Positions 26,716-35,541 of a stretch of 64,000 nucleotides of DNA are shown here, one piece after another. The translations under genes and the position numbers were made by a program. Position 1 is the stretch's first letter. Every line of letters starts with the position of its first letter. The DNA comes from Flavobacterium celericrescens. Its GTDB lineage: Bacteria > Bacteroidota > Bacteroidia > Flavobacteriales > Flavobacteriaceae. A model generated the notes under the pieces. That model worked only from the letters and a program-made list of their open reading frames with translations, did not search any database and was not told the DNA's origin. The DNA lies in NCBI RefSeq assembly GCF_011392075.1, contig NZ_JAAJBV010000001.1, positions 186,001 through 250,000 on the forward strand, given 5' to 3'.

Positions 26716-28245
26716 ATGAAAAAAGTATTCATCCTATATATATTCTTTGTTACATTCACGTCAGTTGCTCAAGATTGGTATCCAAATGATGGTTATGAAT
26801 TTCAAATCAGAATGCCAGAAATTAGAAATCTTGAGAGTTTCTTTTATAACGAATGGGAATTAAATCCAGCGGAAATATCGTTTAAACTATCGGATATTGA
26901 GATGTTAAAAAAAACAAACTCACATGAAAATATTCGATACGAAATCACCAAAAACAAGCTTGGAATCACTACTGTTAGTATTTATGTAAACACGAGAATT
27001 TACTCCGAAGCAACGTATAAAAACGGCGTTTTAGAAGGTAAAAAAACAATCTATCATATAAATGGATCTACTTTTCAAGAAATTAATTTTAAAAACGGAA
27101 AAGCAAATGGTGCATACAATATTTATGACGATGAATATCATTTAGTAATTGAAACACACTACAAAGACAATCTAAAAAACGGAATTCGTCGATATACATA
27201 TCCAAATAGAGATAAAAAAATATTAGAAGGAAATTATGTAAATGGAAATCTAGTAGGAAACCTAAAATATTATGAAGATAATGATGTTTTTATTTTGCCA
27301 AATGACATGAAAAAAGGCAAAGTACAACGCTTCATAAATAATAAATTAATATCTAAATACAACATCGTGAACAGCAGAGATATTCATGGTGAAGCAAAAA
27401 TTTATAATTATGAAACAGGAAATCTGAGTGTAAAAATTCCTTATTATTTAGGTGAAAAACATGGGGTGGTAACGTTTTATAATACCAAAGGAGAAATCAC
27501 TTCAAATTACGAATACAGCTTTGGCAAAAAAATTGGCGAACACAAAACCTATTCTAAAGACAAAAAATTAATCAAAGAAGAATATTATGATGCTCAAGGG
27601 TTAAAAATTGGAACTTGGAAAAATTATAATGCTGGTGGAGAACTTGAACGTGAACAGAACTACAAAAACGATAGTTTAAATGGCGCATCAATCACTTATA
27701 GAAATGGAAAAATAACAAGTTCGACGGAATATAAAAATAACAAAAAAAACGGCTTAACTATATACAATAAAGACAACCAACAAAAATCATCTGAAGTGAT
27801 ATACGAAAATGATGAATTGGTAAAAGAAACCGCATATTATGCCAATCAAGCCGTCTTTTATATCCAAGAAAGAGATAAAACTACTGGTGCCTACAACATA
27901 AAATATTATGATAAAACGGGTAAATTGTTACACGAAAACAAGTATAACGATAAAAACCTTCCCATTGGAATCAATAAGTTCTACACCTTGAAAGATGACG
28001 AAGCAAATTCAAACAGTGAGACACATTATGATGTAAACGGTAAAAAAATCAAATACATCTATAAAATGTATGGAGGTGGCACTGTTGAAACCAACTATAG
28101 AAACGAATTAATGCACGGAGTAAAAATTATTTTTGACGAAAAAACCAATACTGAAACCAGAGAATACTATTACGAATCAAAAGGCAACTCAAAAAAAGTA
28201 ACTCAAGAAGAGTTTGAAAATCTCGTAAAAGCAGAAAAAAAATAG
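26716..28245 (+). CDS. Secreted MORN-repeat (YwqK-like) protein
   Basis: The 509-residue protein has a signal peptide ending SVAQ (about residue 19). Much of the rest is MORN-type hairpins with the pattern Y-x-NG-x2-G-x4-Y (YKNGVLEGKKTIYHINGST, FKNGKANGAYNIYDD, YKNDSLNGASITYRNGK, YKNNKKNGLTIYN), as in YwqK-type proteins. Annotation pipelines often label YwqK-like proteins antitoxins; the export signal makes a cytoplasmic antitoxin role unlikely here. It is coupled to the WG-repeat gene and may be its partner at the envelope. Function unknown. Confidence 0.8.
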   Translation: MKKVFILYIFFVTFTSVAQDWYPNDGYEFQIRMPEIRNLESFFYNEWELNPAEISFKLSDIEMLKKTNSHENIRYEITKNKLGITTVSIYVNTRIYSEATYKNGVLEGKKTIYHINGSTFQEINFKNGKANGAYNIYDDEYHLVIETHYKDNLKNGIRRYTYPNRDKKILEGNYVNGNLVGNLKYYEDNDVFILPNDMKKGKVQRFINNKLISKYNIVNSRDIHGEAKIYNYETGNLSVKIPYYLGEKHGVVTFYNTKGEITSNYEYSFGKKIGEHKTYSKDKKLIKEEYYDAQGLKIGTWKNYNAGGELEREQNYKNDSLNGASITYRNGKITSSTEYKNNKKNGLTIYNKDNQQKSSEVIYENDELVKETAYYANQAVFYIQERDKTTGAYNIKYYDKTGKLLHENKYNDKNLPIGINKFYTLKDDEANSNSETHYDVNGKKIKYIYKMYGGGTVETNYRNELMHGVKIIFDEKTNTETREYYYESKGNSKKVTQEEFENLVKAEKK

Positions 28246-28280
28246 CTTTTTGCTCACTTTCAACTTTGATATATAAAACG

Positions 28281-28288
28281 TATTTTTG
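28281..28288 (+). promoter_or_regulatory. -7 box of leuS
   Basis: TATTTTTG matches TAnnTTTG. It is 109 bases before the leuS ATG, so the leader would be about 100 nt and would contain the 13-bp tandem repeat. Confidence 0.5.
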
Positions 28289-28337
28289 CACCGAAAAAAA
28301 TAGTGTTCAGTCGCGGTCGCAGTCATCAGTTATTCAA

Positions 28338-28389
28338 ACTGAGACTGAAAACTGAGACTGAAAACTGAGACTGAAAACTGAGACTGAAA
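28338..28389 (+). repeat. Four perfect 13-bp tandem repeats in the leuS leader
   Basis: The unit ACTGAGACTGAAA occurs four times without mismatch and is followed by a partial ACTAG just before the start codon at 28398. Half-units (ACTGAG and ACTGAAA) are themselves alike. It lies between the -7 box and the ATG, so it should be in the leuS mRNA leader. Confidence 0.9.
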
Positions 28390-28397
28390 ACTAGAAC

Positions 28398-31300
28398 ATG
28401 AAATACCACCACGAAAAAATCGAAGCCAAATGGCAACAATATTGGGCAGAAAATCAAACTTTTGCTGCATCAAATAATTCAGACAAACCAAAATACTATG
28501 TATTAGACATGTTTCCTTATCCTTCGGGAGCGGGTTTACACGTTGGGCATCCGCTGGGTTACATTGCTTCTGATATTGTCGCAAGATATAAAAGACATCA
28601 AGGTTTTAATGTATTGCATCCGCAAGGGTACGATTCATTCGGTTTGCCAGCCGAACAATATGCGATTCAGACTGGACAACATCCAGCCGATACAACTCGT
28701 ATGAATATCGAAGGTGGTGTGGATAAATCAGGAAATACGATTCAAGGTTACAGAAATCAGTTAGATAGAATTGGATTTTCTTTCGATTGGAGTAGAGAAG
28801 TGCGTACTTCAAATCCAGATTATTACAAACACACACAGTGGATTTTCATTCAATTATTCGAGTCTTGGTACAATAAAACTACTGATAAAGCAGAAAGCAT
28901 TTGCACCTTAATTCAAGAATTCGAGAAAAACGGAAATACGAATGTAAATGCGGTTTGTGATGATAATATTGCACCATTTTCAGCTGAAGATTGGAAATCG
29001 TTTTCATCAGAACAACAACAAAAAGTATTATTACAATATAGATTAACCTATTTAGCCGAAACCGAAGTAAACTGGTGTGCAGCTTTAGGAACTGTTTTAG
29101 CGAATGACGAAATTGTAAACGGCGTTTCAGAACGTGGTGGACATCCAGTTGTTCGTAAGAAAATGACACAATGGTCAATGCGAATTTCTGCTTACGCAGA
29201 ACGTTTGTTACAAGGTTTAAACGAAATCGATTGGAGTGAATCCATCAAAGAATCACAAAGAAACTGGATTGGAAAATCGGTTGGAGCAATGGTTTCGTTT
29301 AATGTAAACAATCACGATGCTAAAATCGATGTTTTCACAACTCGTCCTGATACGATTTTCGGAGTAACGTTTATGACATTAGCGCCAGAGCACGAATTGG
29401 TTGCTCAAATCACAACTCCAGAACAAAAAGCAGCGGTTGAGGCGTATGTTGAAGCTACAGCAAAACGTTCGGAAAGAGAAAGAATGGCAGATGTAAAAAC
29501 CATTTCAGGTGTTTTCACTGGCGCGTATGCGGAACATCCTTTCACAAAAGAACCAATTCCAGTTTGGATTGGCGATTACGTATTAGCCGGATACGGAACT
29601 GGTGCGGTTATGGCGGTTCCATGTGGCGATGAGCGTGATTATGCTTTCGCGAATTTCTTCAAAGGAACACACGGAATGCCCGAAATTAAAAATATTTTCA
29701 ACCAAGATATTTCAGAAGCCGCTTACGGAGAAAAAGGTGGTTTCGAATTAGTAAATTCTGATTTCTTAAACGGATTAGATTACAAATTAGGAACTAAAAA
29801 AATCATCGAAGAGCTTGAAAAAATAGGCGCAGGAAATGCTAAAGTAAATTACCGTTTACGTGATGCGGTTTTCTCTCGCCAAAGATATTGGGGCGAACCA
29901 TTTCCAGTATATTATGTTAATGGTTTACCACAAATGATTGACAAAAAACACTTGCCAATCGTTTTACCAGAAGTAGAAAAATACTTACCAACAGAAGACG
30001 GGCAGCCACCATTAGGAAACGCAACCGTTTGGGCTTGGGATAGTGAAAACAATGCAGTGGTTAGCAATGATTTAATTGACAACACAAAAGTATTCCCATT
30101 AGAATTGAACACGATGCCAGGTTGGGCTGGTTCTTCATGGTATTGGATGCGTTATATGGATGCACACAACACCGAAGAGTTTGCAAATGAAGAAGCTTTA
30201 AAATACTGGGAAAACGTAGATTTATACATCGGTGGAAGCGAACACGCAACCGGACATTTATTGTACTCTCGTTTTTGGAATAAATTCTTAAAAGATAGAG
30301 GTTACGCACCAACCGAAGAACCATTCAAGAAACTGATTAACCAAGGGATGATTTTGGGAATGAGTGCTTTTGTTTATAGACTAAAACTTGAATTTAGACC
30401 AAACTCTAAGACGGGCTGGTCATCAATTGTTTATAATTGTTTCATTTCTAATGAATTTCGAAAAAAAATAGAGAATAATTATCTTGTGTTGAAAGAAATT
30501 AATGAAGATTTATTTAATGAAATTGAAATGAAGTTTAACCAAGAATTTGAGAAAGATGAATATTCTTCAAGTTCTGAAAGAAGAGTTTCTTTTGACCCAA
30601 TCCACGTTGATTTATCATGTATCAATGACATTACTAATGAATTAGATATCGAAAAATTTAAAGCGAATTCATTGTATTCAGATTATAAAGATGCTGTTTT
30701 CATAAAAGAAGAAGATGGAAAATACATCGTAGGTCGCGAAGTAGAGAAAATGTCGAAATCAAAATACAACGTAGTCAATCCGGATGATATTTGTAATGAA
30801 TACGGAGCCGATACGTTGCGTTTGTACGAAATGTTCTTAGGACCATTAGAGCAAGCAAAACCATGGAATACAGCGGGAATTACTGGAGTTTCTGGTTTCT
30901 TGAAAAAGTTATGGCGTTTATATTTTGATGACAATGGTTCGGTAATCGTAAACGATGAACCAACCGCAGAAATGTACAAATCGTTACACAAAACTATTAA
31001 GAAAGTCACAGAAGATATTGAGAATTTCTCTTTCAATACATCGGTTTCTCAATTCATGATTTGTGTGAACGAATTGCAACAATTAAAATGCAATCACCGT
31101 GCAATTTTAGAACCATTAGCACTTTTAGTTTCTCCTTATGCACCGCATATTGCTGAGGAATTATGGTTTGCTTTAGGTCACGAAGGTTCAATTGCAACCG
31201 TTGCTTTTCCAAAATTTGAAGAAAAATATTTAGTCGAATCTGAAAAAGAATATCCAGTTTCTTTCAATGGAAAAATGCGTTTCACAATTAAATTACCATT

Positions 31301-31427
31301 GGATTTAACCAAAGAGCAAATTCAAGAAATTGTTTTAGCAGACGATAGAACCATTGCACAATTAGCAGGAAATACACCAAAGAATATCATTATCGTTCCG
31401 GGTAAGATTATTAATTTAGTGGGATAA
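28398..31427 (+). CDS. leuS: Leucyl-tRNA synthetase
   Basis: The 1009-residue class Ia synthetase charges tRNA-Leu. It has the HIGH-type motif HVGH (48-51), the editing domain (about 300-480, with the threonine-rich TTRPDTIFGVTFM), the tryptophan-rich catalytic block WAGSSWYWMRYMD, and KMSKS (784-788). It is longer than the usual bacterial enzyme (roughly 860-950). Extra sequence lies at about 120-165 and, more clearly, at 655-775 between GMSAFVYR and the KMSKS loop. The insert keeps the reading frame and the motifs after it are intact, so the enzyme is probably functional. Confidence 0.95.
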   Translation: MKYHHEKIEAKWQQYWAENQTFAASNNSDKPKYYVLDMFPYPSGAGLHVGHPLGYIASDIVARYKRHQGFNVLHPQGYDSFGLPAEQYAIQTGQHPADTTRMNIEGGVDKSGNTIQGYRNQLDRIGFSFDWSREVRTSNPDYYKHTQWIFIQLFESWYNKTTDKAESICTLIQEFEKNGNTNVNAVCDDNIAPFSAEDWKSFSSEQQQKVLLQYRLTYLAETEVNWCAALGTVLANDEIVNGVSERGGHPVVRKKMTQWSMRISAYAERLLQGLNEIDWSESIKESQRNWIGKSVGAMVSFNVNNHDAKIDVFTTRPDTIFGVTFMTLAPEHELVAQITTPEQKAAVEAYVEATAKRSERERMADVKTISGVFTGAYAEHPFTKEPIPVWIGDYVLAGYGTGAVMAVPCGDERDYAFANFFKGTHGMPEIKNIFNQDISEAAYGEKGGFELVNSDFLNGLDYKLGTKKIIEELEKIGAGNAKVNYRLRDAVFSRQRYWGEPFPVYYVNGLPQMIDKKHLPIVLPEVEKYLPTEDGQPPLGNATVWAWDSENNAVVSNDLIDNTKVFPLELNTMPGWAGSSWYWMRYMDAHNTEEFANEEALKYWENVDLYIGGSEHATGHLLYSRFWNKFLKDRGYAPTEEPFKKLINQGMILGMSAFVYRLKLEFRPNSKTGWSSIVYNCFISNEFRKKIENNYLVLKEINEDLFNEIEMKFNQEFEKDEYSSSSERRVSFDPIHVDLSCINDITNELDIEKFKANSLYSDYKDAVFIKEEDGKYIVGREVEKMSKSKYNVVNPDDICNEYGADTLRLYEMFLGPLEQAKPWNTAGITGVSGFLKKLWRLYFDDNGSVIVNDEPTAEMYKSLHKTIKKVTEDIENFSFNTSVSQFMICVNELQQLKCNHRAILEPLALLVSPYAPHIAEELWFALGHEGSIATVAFPKFEEKYLVESEKEYPVSFNGKMRFTIKLPLDLTKEQIQEIVLADDRTIAQLAGNTPKNIIIVPGKIINLVG

Positions 31428-31430
31428 TTC

Positions 31431-32225
31431 ATGGAAACTGCTCAAGAACAAAATAAAACAAAAGGTTTAAAATTTTATTCTCAAAGAGCAATTGGTATTG
31501 CTACTTTTTTTGGCGGACCATTAGCGGCGGGGTATTTAGTTAGAGAAAACTTTTTGGTTTTAAATAAACCAGATGAAGCAAAAAAAGCAATCTTATATGG
31601 TTTATTAGCAACTGTCTTTGTTTTTGGTTTAATTTTTTTAACCCCTGATGAAATAATTGAAAAATTTCCTAATCAATTAATTCCACTTATTTATACTGCA
31701 ATCATATATCTTGTTGTTGAATATACTCAAGGTGAAATATTAAAATTGCACAAAGAGTTTGGAAATGAATTTATTTCAGGATGGAAAGCTGCTTTAGTTG
31801 GATTTATTGCAATGCTACTTTTTTTATCTGTTATTCTGGGTTACATTTTTATTTTTGAAAATGACAAAAACTTAGAAAAATATGATGCTAAAATGGAAAC
31901 TTTTTTTAAAAACGAAAGAGAATCATTGGAGTTTTATAAATTTCTTCCTCTTGAGGATAAAAATAAATTAGTTTATAGATTAGATAAAGAAATAATTCCA
32001 AAATGGAATGAAAATGTAAACATTATAAAACAAGCAACAAAAATTAAAGAATTACCAAATGAAATTATCGAACAAAATATAGTACTATTAAGGTATTCAA
32101 AATTGCGACTTGAATCTTTTAAATTATTTAAAAAAGCAATTTTAGAAGAAACTAATATTTATGATAAAGAATTAGATGAAATTCATTCTCAAATAGAACA
32201 TGAATTAAAATTAATTCAAAACTAA
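31431..32225 (+). CDS. Membrane protein of unknown function downstream of leuS
   Basis: The 264-residue protein has an N-terminal region with GGPLAAGYLVRENF, three clear membrane spans (about 46-66, 80-98 and 116-140), then a cytoplasmic, charged helical tail of about 120 residues. There is no signal peptide or enzyme motif, and I do not recognise a named family. It starts three bases after the leuS stop and ends in its own terminator, so it probably shares the leuS transcript. Confidence 0.7.
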   Translation: METAQEQNKTKGLKFYSQRAIGIATFFGGPLAAGYLVRENFLVLNKPDEAKKAILYGLLATVFVFGLIFLTPDEIIEKFPNQLIPLIYTAIIYLVVEYTQGEILKLHKEFGNEFISGWKAALVGFIAMLLFLSVILGYIFIFENDKNLEKYDAKMETFFKNERESLEFYKFLPLEDKNKLVYRLDKEIIPKWNENVNIIKQATKIKELPNEIIEQNIVLLRYSKLRLESFKLFKKAILEETNIYDKELDEIHSQIEHELKLIQN

Positions 32226-32230
32226 TTCTC

Positions 32231-32262
32231 AAATCCCAGAATTAAAAATTTGGGATTTTTTT
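32231..32262 (+). terminator. Stem-loop terminator after the leuS-linked membrane gene
   Basis: Arms AAATCCCA (32231-32238) and TGGGATTT (32251-32258) are followed by a run of seven Ts. It starts five bases after the stop codon. Confidence 0.85.
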
Positions 32263-32371
32263 GTAACTTTTTTCATTTTCTACGTATAATAAAATGTCAA
32301 GTTGTCATTTGCTAAAATTGGCGCACAATTTGATATTTAATTTGTAACTTTAAATTTTAAATCCATAAACT

Positions 32372-33067
32372 ATGTTAGGATATTATATAATGATTGGAGC
32401 TATTGCTCTGGTGAGTTGGTTAGTAAGTAATCGTTTAAAAAGTAAATTTGCGCACTATTCAAAAGTAACCTTACGCAACGGAATGAGTGGAGCCGAAATT
32501 GCAGAAAAAATGCTTGCCGATCACGGAATTAGAGGTGTTCAAGTTATTTCTACACCTGGCCAATTAACTGACCATTACAATCCAGTAAATAAAACAGTTA
32601 ACTTATCAGAAGCTGTCTATAATCAAAGAAATGCGGCTGCGGCTGCGGTTGCTGCTCACGAATGTGGTCACGCGGTGCAACATGCACAAGCCTATCAGTG
32701 GCTAACCATGCGTTCTAAAATGGTGCCAATGGTTAACGTTTCATCAAGCATGTCGCAATGGTTAATTATGGGAGGTTTAATTTTAGGTTTTGCCTCTAAA
32801 TCAGGAATTGGTTTTTATGTTGCCTTTGCGGGATTAGTTTTAATGGCAATTGCAACTGCTTTTAGTTTTATCACTCTACCTGTAGAATATGACGCCAGTA
32901 ACAGAGCTTTAGCTTGGTTAAAAAACAAAAATATGCTGAGCCAAGAAGAATATGCAGGCGCTGAAGATTCTTTAAAATGGGCTGCTAGAACTTATGTTGT
33001 TGCTGCATTAGGAGCATTAGCCTCTTTATTATATTGGGCTGTTAGAATTTTAGGCTCAAGAGATTAA
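32372..33067 (+). CDS. YugP-type zinc membrane metallopeptidase
   Basis: The 231-residue protein has an N-terminal membrane span (about 4-20), a soluble part, the zinc-protease motif HECGH (His96, Glu97, His100), and two or three further spans. This is the COG2738 (YugP) family of membrane metallopeptidases with no well-defined substrate. It is a single gene between terminators. No convincing TAnnTTTG box was found upstream. Confidence 0.9.
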   Translation: MLGYYIMIGAIALVSWLVSNRLKSKFAHYSKVTLRNGMSGAEIAEKMLADHGIRGVQVISTPGQLTDHYNPVNKTVNLSEAVYNQRNAAAAAVAAHECGHAVQHAQAYQWLTMRSKMVPMVNVSSSMSQWLIMGGLILGFASKSGIGFYVAFAGLVLMAIATAFSFITLPVEYDASNRALAWLKNKNMLSQEEYAGAEDSLKWAARTYVVAALGALASLLYWAVRILGSRD

Positions 33068-33086
33068 AAATAAAATCTATCCAAAT

Positions 33087-33117
33087 AAAAAAAATCCGCA
33101 CTACAGCGGATTTTTTG
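33087..33117. terminator. Bidirectional terminator between the metallopeptidase gene and bioA
   Basis: Arms AATCCGC (33093-33099) and GCGGATT (33106-33112) have an A run on one side and a T run on the other, so they can end both converging transcripts. Confidence 0.88.
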
Positions 33118-33119
33118 TT

Positions 33120-34394
33120 TTAGTAAACCTCTTCAAGTGCTTTTTCAATTACACTGTATATTTTTTCAAGATGAACATGTTCAATAATATAAGGCGGTAA
33201 AATATAAATGATGTTGCCTACTGGGCGTAAAATAATGCCATTTTCTATAAAAAAAGCATATAATTTATTTCGTAAATCGCCATAATAAGCTTGTTCATTT
33301 TCTACCTTAATTTCCAATGCAAAAATAACCCCTAATACTCTAGTCGTTTTTACTCTCGGATGGGTTTTGATACGTTGTTCAAATGCTTTATGTTGCACAT
33401 TTACTTGCTGAATATTGTCTTGCATCTCTTGTGTTAACAACAAAGAAATACTTGCCAAAGCTGCAGCACAACCTGTTGGATTTGCCGTAAAAGTATGACC
33501 ATGAAACAATGCTTTGTTTGTATCATCGGCATAAAAGCCATCAAAAACTTCTTGCGAAAAACTTGTGACCGCCATTGGAATTGTTCCGCCTGTTAATGCT
33601 TTTGACAAACACATCATATCTGGTTTTTCGATAAGATAATCGCAAGCAAAATTTTTACCAGTTTTACCAAAACCTGTCATTACTTCATCCGCAATTGTGA
33701 AAACATTATTTGCTTTTGAAATACGAATTAATTCGTCTAAAGTTTCTGGCGCATACATAACCATTCCTGCAGCACCTTGTACTAAAGGTTCAAAAATAAA
33801 TGCAGCATAATCTTTTGTTTCGACTAATTTTCGGAATGTTTCAAAAACCTCTTTTTCGTTTTCAGGCGTTGGAACCGGAATACGAATTACTTCTAACAAA
33901 GAACCTTTGAAAGCCTCTGTAAAAAAAGAAATTCCACTTGCTGCCATCGCTCCAAAAGTATCCCCATGAAAAGCATTTTCAAAAGCAATAATTTTGGTTC
34001 GTTTTTGCCCTTTATTATAAAAGTATTGCATTGCCACTTTGAGCGCAACTTCTACAGCCGTTGAACCATTATCGGAATAGAAAAACTTTTTTTGATTTTG
34101 TGGCAAAATTTGGGCTAACTTTTCAGAAAGCAAAATAGCAGGTTCATGAGTAAATCCGCCAAAAAGGACATGCTCTAATGTAGTTAACTGTTTATAAATT
34201 GCATTTGCAATAAACGCATTACTATGTCCAAAAGGATTTACCCACCAACTGGATATAGCATCAATATATTCTTTTCCTGTTTGGTCCCAAAGTAATACGC
34301 CTTCCCCTTTCACTATTACAGGATGAGGAAATGCTGTTTTGTGCTGTGTATAAGGATGCCAATTATATAAAATATCTTTTTCGGAAAGGTTCAT
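33120..34394 (-). CDS. bioA: Adenosylmethionine-8-amino-7-oxononanoate aminotransferase
   Basis: The 424-residue PLP enzyme converts 7-keto-8-aminopelargonate to 7,8-diaminopelargonate using S-adenosylmethionine as amino donor. Seen are the class III aminotransferase blocks: SDNGSTAVEVALK (107-119), the PLP-contacting DEVMTGFGKTG (236-246) and the Schiff-base lysine Lys265 in LSKALTGG. The N-terminal WHPYTQ is typical of BioA. It is the last gene of the biotin group; a -7 box in the bioD-bioA spacer suggests an additional own promoter. Confidence 0.95.
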   Translation of the reverse strand: MNLSEKDILYNWHPYTQHKTAFPHPVIVKGEGVLLWDQTGKEYIDAISSWWVNPFGHSNAFIANAIYKQLTTLEHVLFGGFTHEPAILLSEKLAQILPQNQKKFFYSDNGSTAVEVALKVAMQYFYNKGQKRTKIIAFENAFHGDTFGAMAASGISFFTEAFKGSLLEVIRIPVPTPENEKEVFETFRKLVETKDYAAFIFEPLVQGAAGMVMYAPETLDELIRISKANNVFTIADEVMTGFGKTGKNFACDYLIEKPDMMCLSKALTGGTIPMAVTSFSQEVFDGFYADDTNKALFHGHTFTANPTGCAAALASISLLLTQEMQDNIQQVNVQHKAFEQRIKTHPRVKTTRVLGVIFALEIKVENEQAYYGDLRNKLYAFFIENGIILRPVGNIIYILPPYIIEHVHLEKIYSVIEKALEEVY

Positions 34395-34455
34395 TTTTTA
34401 GAAAAATAGAGAAAATAGCAAAGAGAAAAGACTCAAGCTATTTCAGAATTAGACA

Positions 34456-34463
34456 CAAAGATA
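34456..34463 (-). promoter_or_regulatory. Internal -7 box upstream of bioA
   Basis: TATCTTTG on the minus strand matches TAnnTTTG in the 101-bp bioD-bioA spacer, about 60 bases before the bioA ATG. It would allow bioA transcription apart from bioF and bioD. Confidence 0.4.
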
Positions 34464-34495
34464 ATCTATGATTTTTTATTTTTTTGTGTGACTGC

Positions 34496-35113
34496 TTATA
34501 AGTTTAAAAGATTATCACGAAACTTATCCGCGTAATATCGAATTACATTTTGATCAAAATATGGTTCGTTGTCAATTCGGCCGATGCAAGCAACACCTGT
34601 TTTGGAAAGAATAATTTCCTCCGTTGCCTGATTTTCATCTCCAGAAAAAATAATTCCAGCGATTTTAATTTTTTTGTTTTTTAATGCTTCAATTGTTAAT
34701 AATGTGTGGTTAATACTTCCTAAATAATGCCTTGAAACCACAATTACTTTATAATCTTTTTGAATTAAATCAATGATACAATCGCTACTATTTAAAGGGA
34801 CAAAAACACCACCAGCACCTTCTATTACTAGGTTATTTTTTGTTTTTGGTTCTTTTATTATTTTTAAATCAATTGTGACTTCATCTAATTTTGCTGCCAA
34901 ATGAGGGCTTGCAGGCGTATTTAATTTATAACTACTCTCATGAATCACTGTTTTATGATTTGAGATAAATTTTTGAATTTTATGACTATCCGAATGCTCT
35001 AAATCCCCAGCTTGAATTGGCTTCCAATAATCTGCTTCTAATGCTTCTACAATAATGGAAGAAGTTATTGTTTTACCTACATCGGTGCCAATTCCTGTGA
35101 TAAATAATTTCAT
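34496..35113 (-). CDS. bioD: Dethiobiotin synthetase
   Basis: The 205-residue ATP-dependent carboxylase closes the ureido ring of dethiobiotin. The P-loop GIGTDVGKT is at 7-15, followed by WKPIQAG and the glycine-rich VIEGAGGVFVP typical of BioD. The start overlaps the end of the upstream DUF2007 gene by four bases (ATGA), so translation is coupled. The length is slightly short but normal for the phylum. Confidence 0.95.
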   Translation of the reverse strand: MKLFITGIGTDVGKTITSSIIVEALEADYWKPIQAGDLEHSDSHKIQKFISNHKTVIHESSYKLNTPASPHLAAKLDEVTIDLKIIKEPKTKNNLVIEGAGGVFVPLNSSDCIIDLIQKDYKVIVVSRHYLGSINHTLLTIEALKNKKIKIAGIIFSGDENQATEEIILSKTGVACIGRIDNEPYFDQNVIRYYADKFRDNLLNL

Positions 35114-35541
35114 TTGTTTTCTGTTTTTTTTATTTCAAATTGATAACCGCATGAGTTACATTGGTATAAATAATTTACGAATAATGGCAATCCTCCAAAT
35201 AGAAATACCGAAATAAAACCTAAAAAAGTTTTTTTATCTTTTATTGTTGTAATCAAATTTACATCCGCAGTATCACAATTAGGGCAATGAATTAGTTTGT
35301 TATCATCATCTAGAGAAGACTTACTAATTTGCTCTAAAATTGATTTTGCTTTGTAAAAATCATCCTGCTTTACAAATAATTTTACCCCACCAACAGCGTT
35401 ACTATACATTGGATTGGTATCAACAGTATTATTGTCCCTGATATAAACTTCTATGTCTTCAGCTTCTAACCTACCTTTATAAATCAGTGCTTCTGATGAA
35501 TATTGATATGTTCCTATTAGTGTAAAAGTCTCTTTTTCCAT
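35110..35541 (-). CDS. DUF2007-type protein with split zinc ribbon, inside the biotin operon
   Basis: The 143-residue protein has an N-terminal DUF2007 (putative signal-transducing) domain (about 6-72; YKGRLEAEDIEVYIRDN, then VKLFVKQDDFYKAKSIL) and a C-terminal part with two Cys pairs, CPNC (86-89) and CNSC (128-131). Between the pairs lies a hydrophobic stretch (about 107-125) that could be a membrane span or hairpin. It overlaps bioF by one base (TAATG) and bioD by four (ATGA), so it is translated in series with both. No known biotin step needs it; a regulatory or assembly role is a guess. Confidence 0.75.
   Translation of the reverse strand: MEKETFTLIGTYQYSSEALIYKGRLEAEDIEVYIRDNNTVDTNPMYSNAVGGVKLFVKQDDFYKAKSILEQISKSSLDDDNKLIHCPNCDTADVNLITTIKDKKTFLGFISVFLFGGLPLFVNYLYQCNSCGYQFEIKKTENK

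Noticed and set aside
26716..28245. Toxin-antitoxin role for the YwqK-like protein
   Set aside because: It has a signal peptide and no toxin gene is adjacent; the label comes from automatic naming of the family.
28338..28389. CRISPR-like array at the leuS leader repeats
   Set aside because: The units are 13 bp, directly adjacent and without spacers.
28330..28584. Minus-strand open frame over the leuS start
   Set aside because: It is the shadow of leuS; its end is only the translated 13-bp repeat.
32315..32333. Possible sigma-54 promoter (TTGGCGC...TTTGA) upstream of the metallopeptidase gene
   Set aside because: The GG-to-GC spacing is about right, but the -12 GC is GA and the -24 part is weak. 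No other support for sigma-54 control of this gene.
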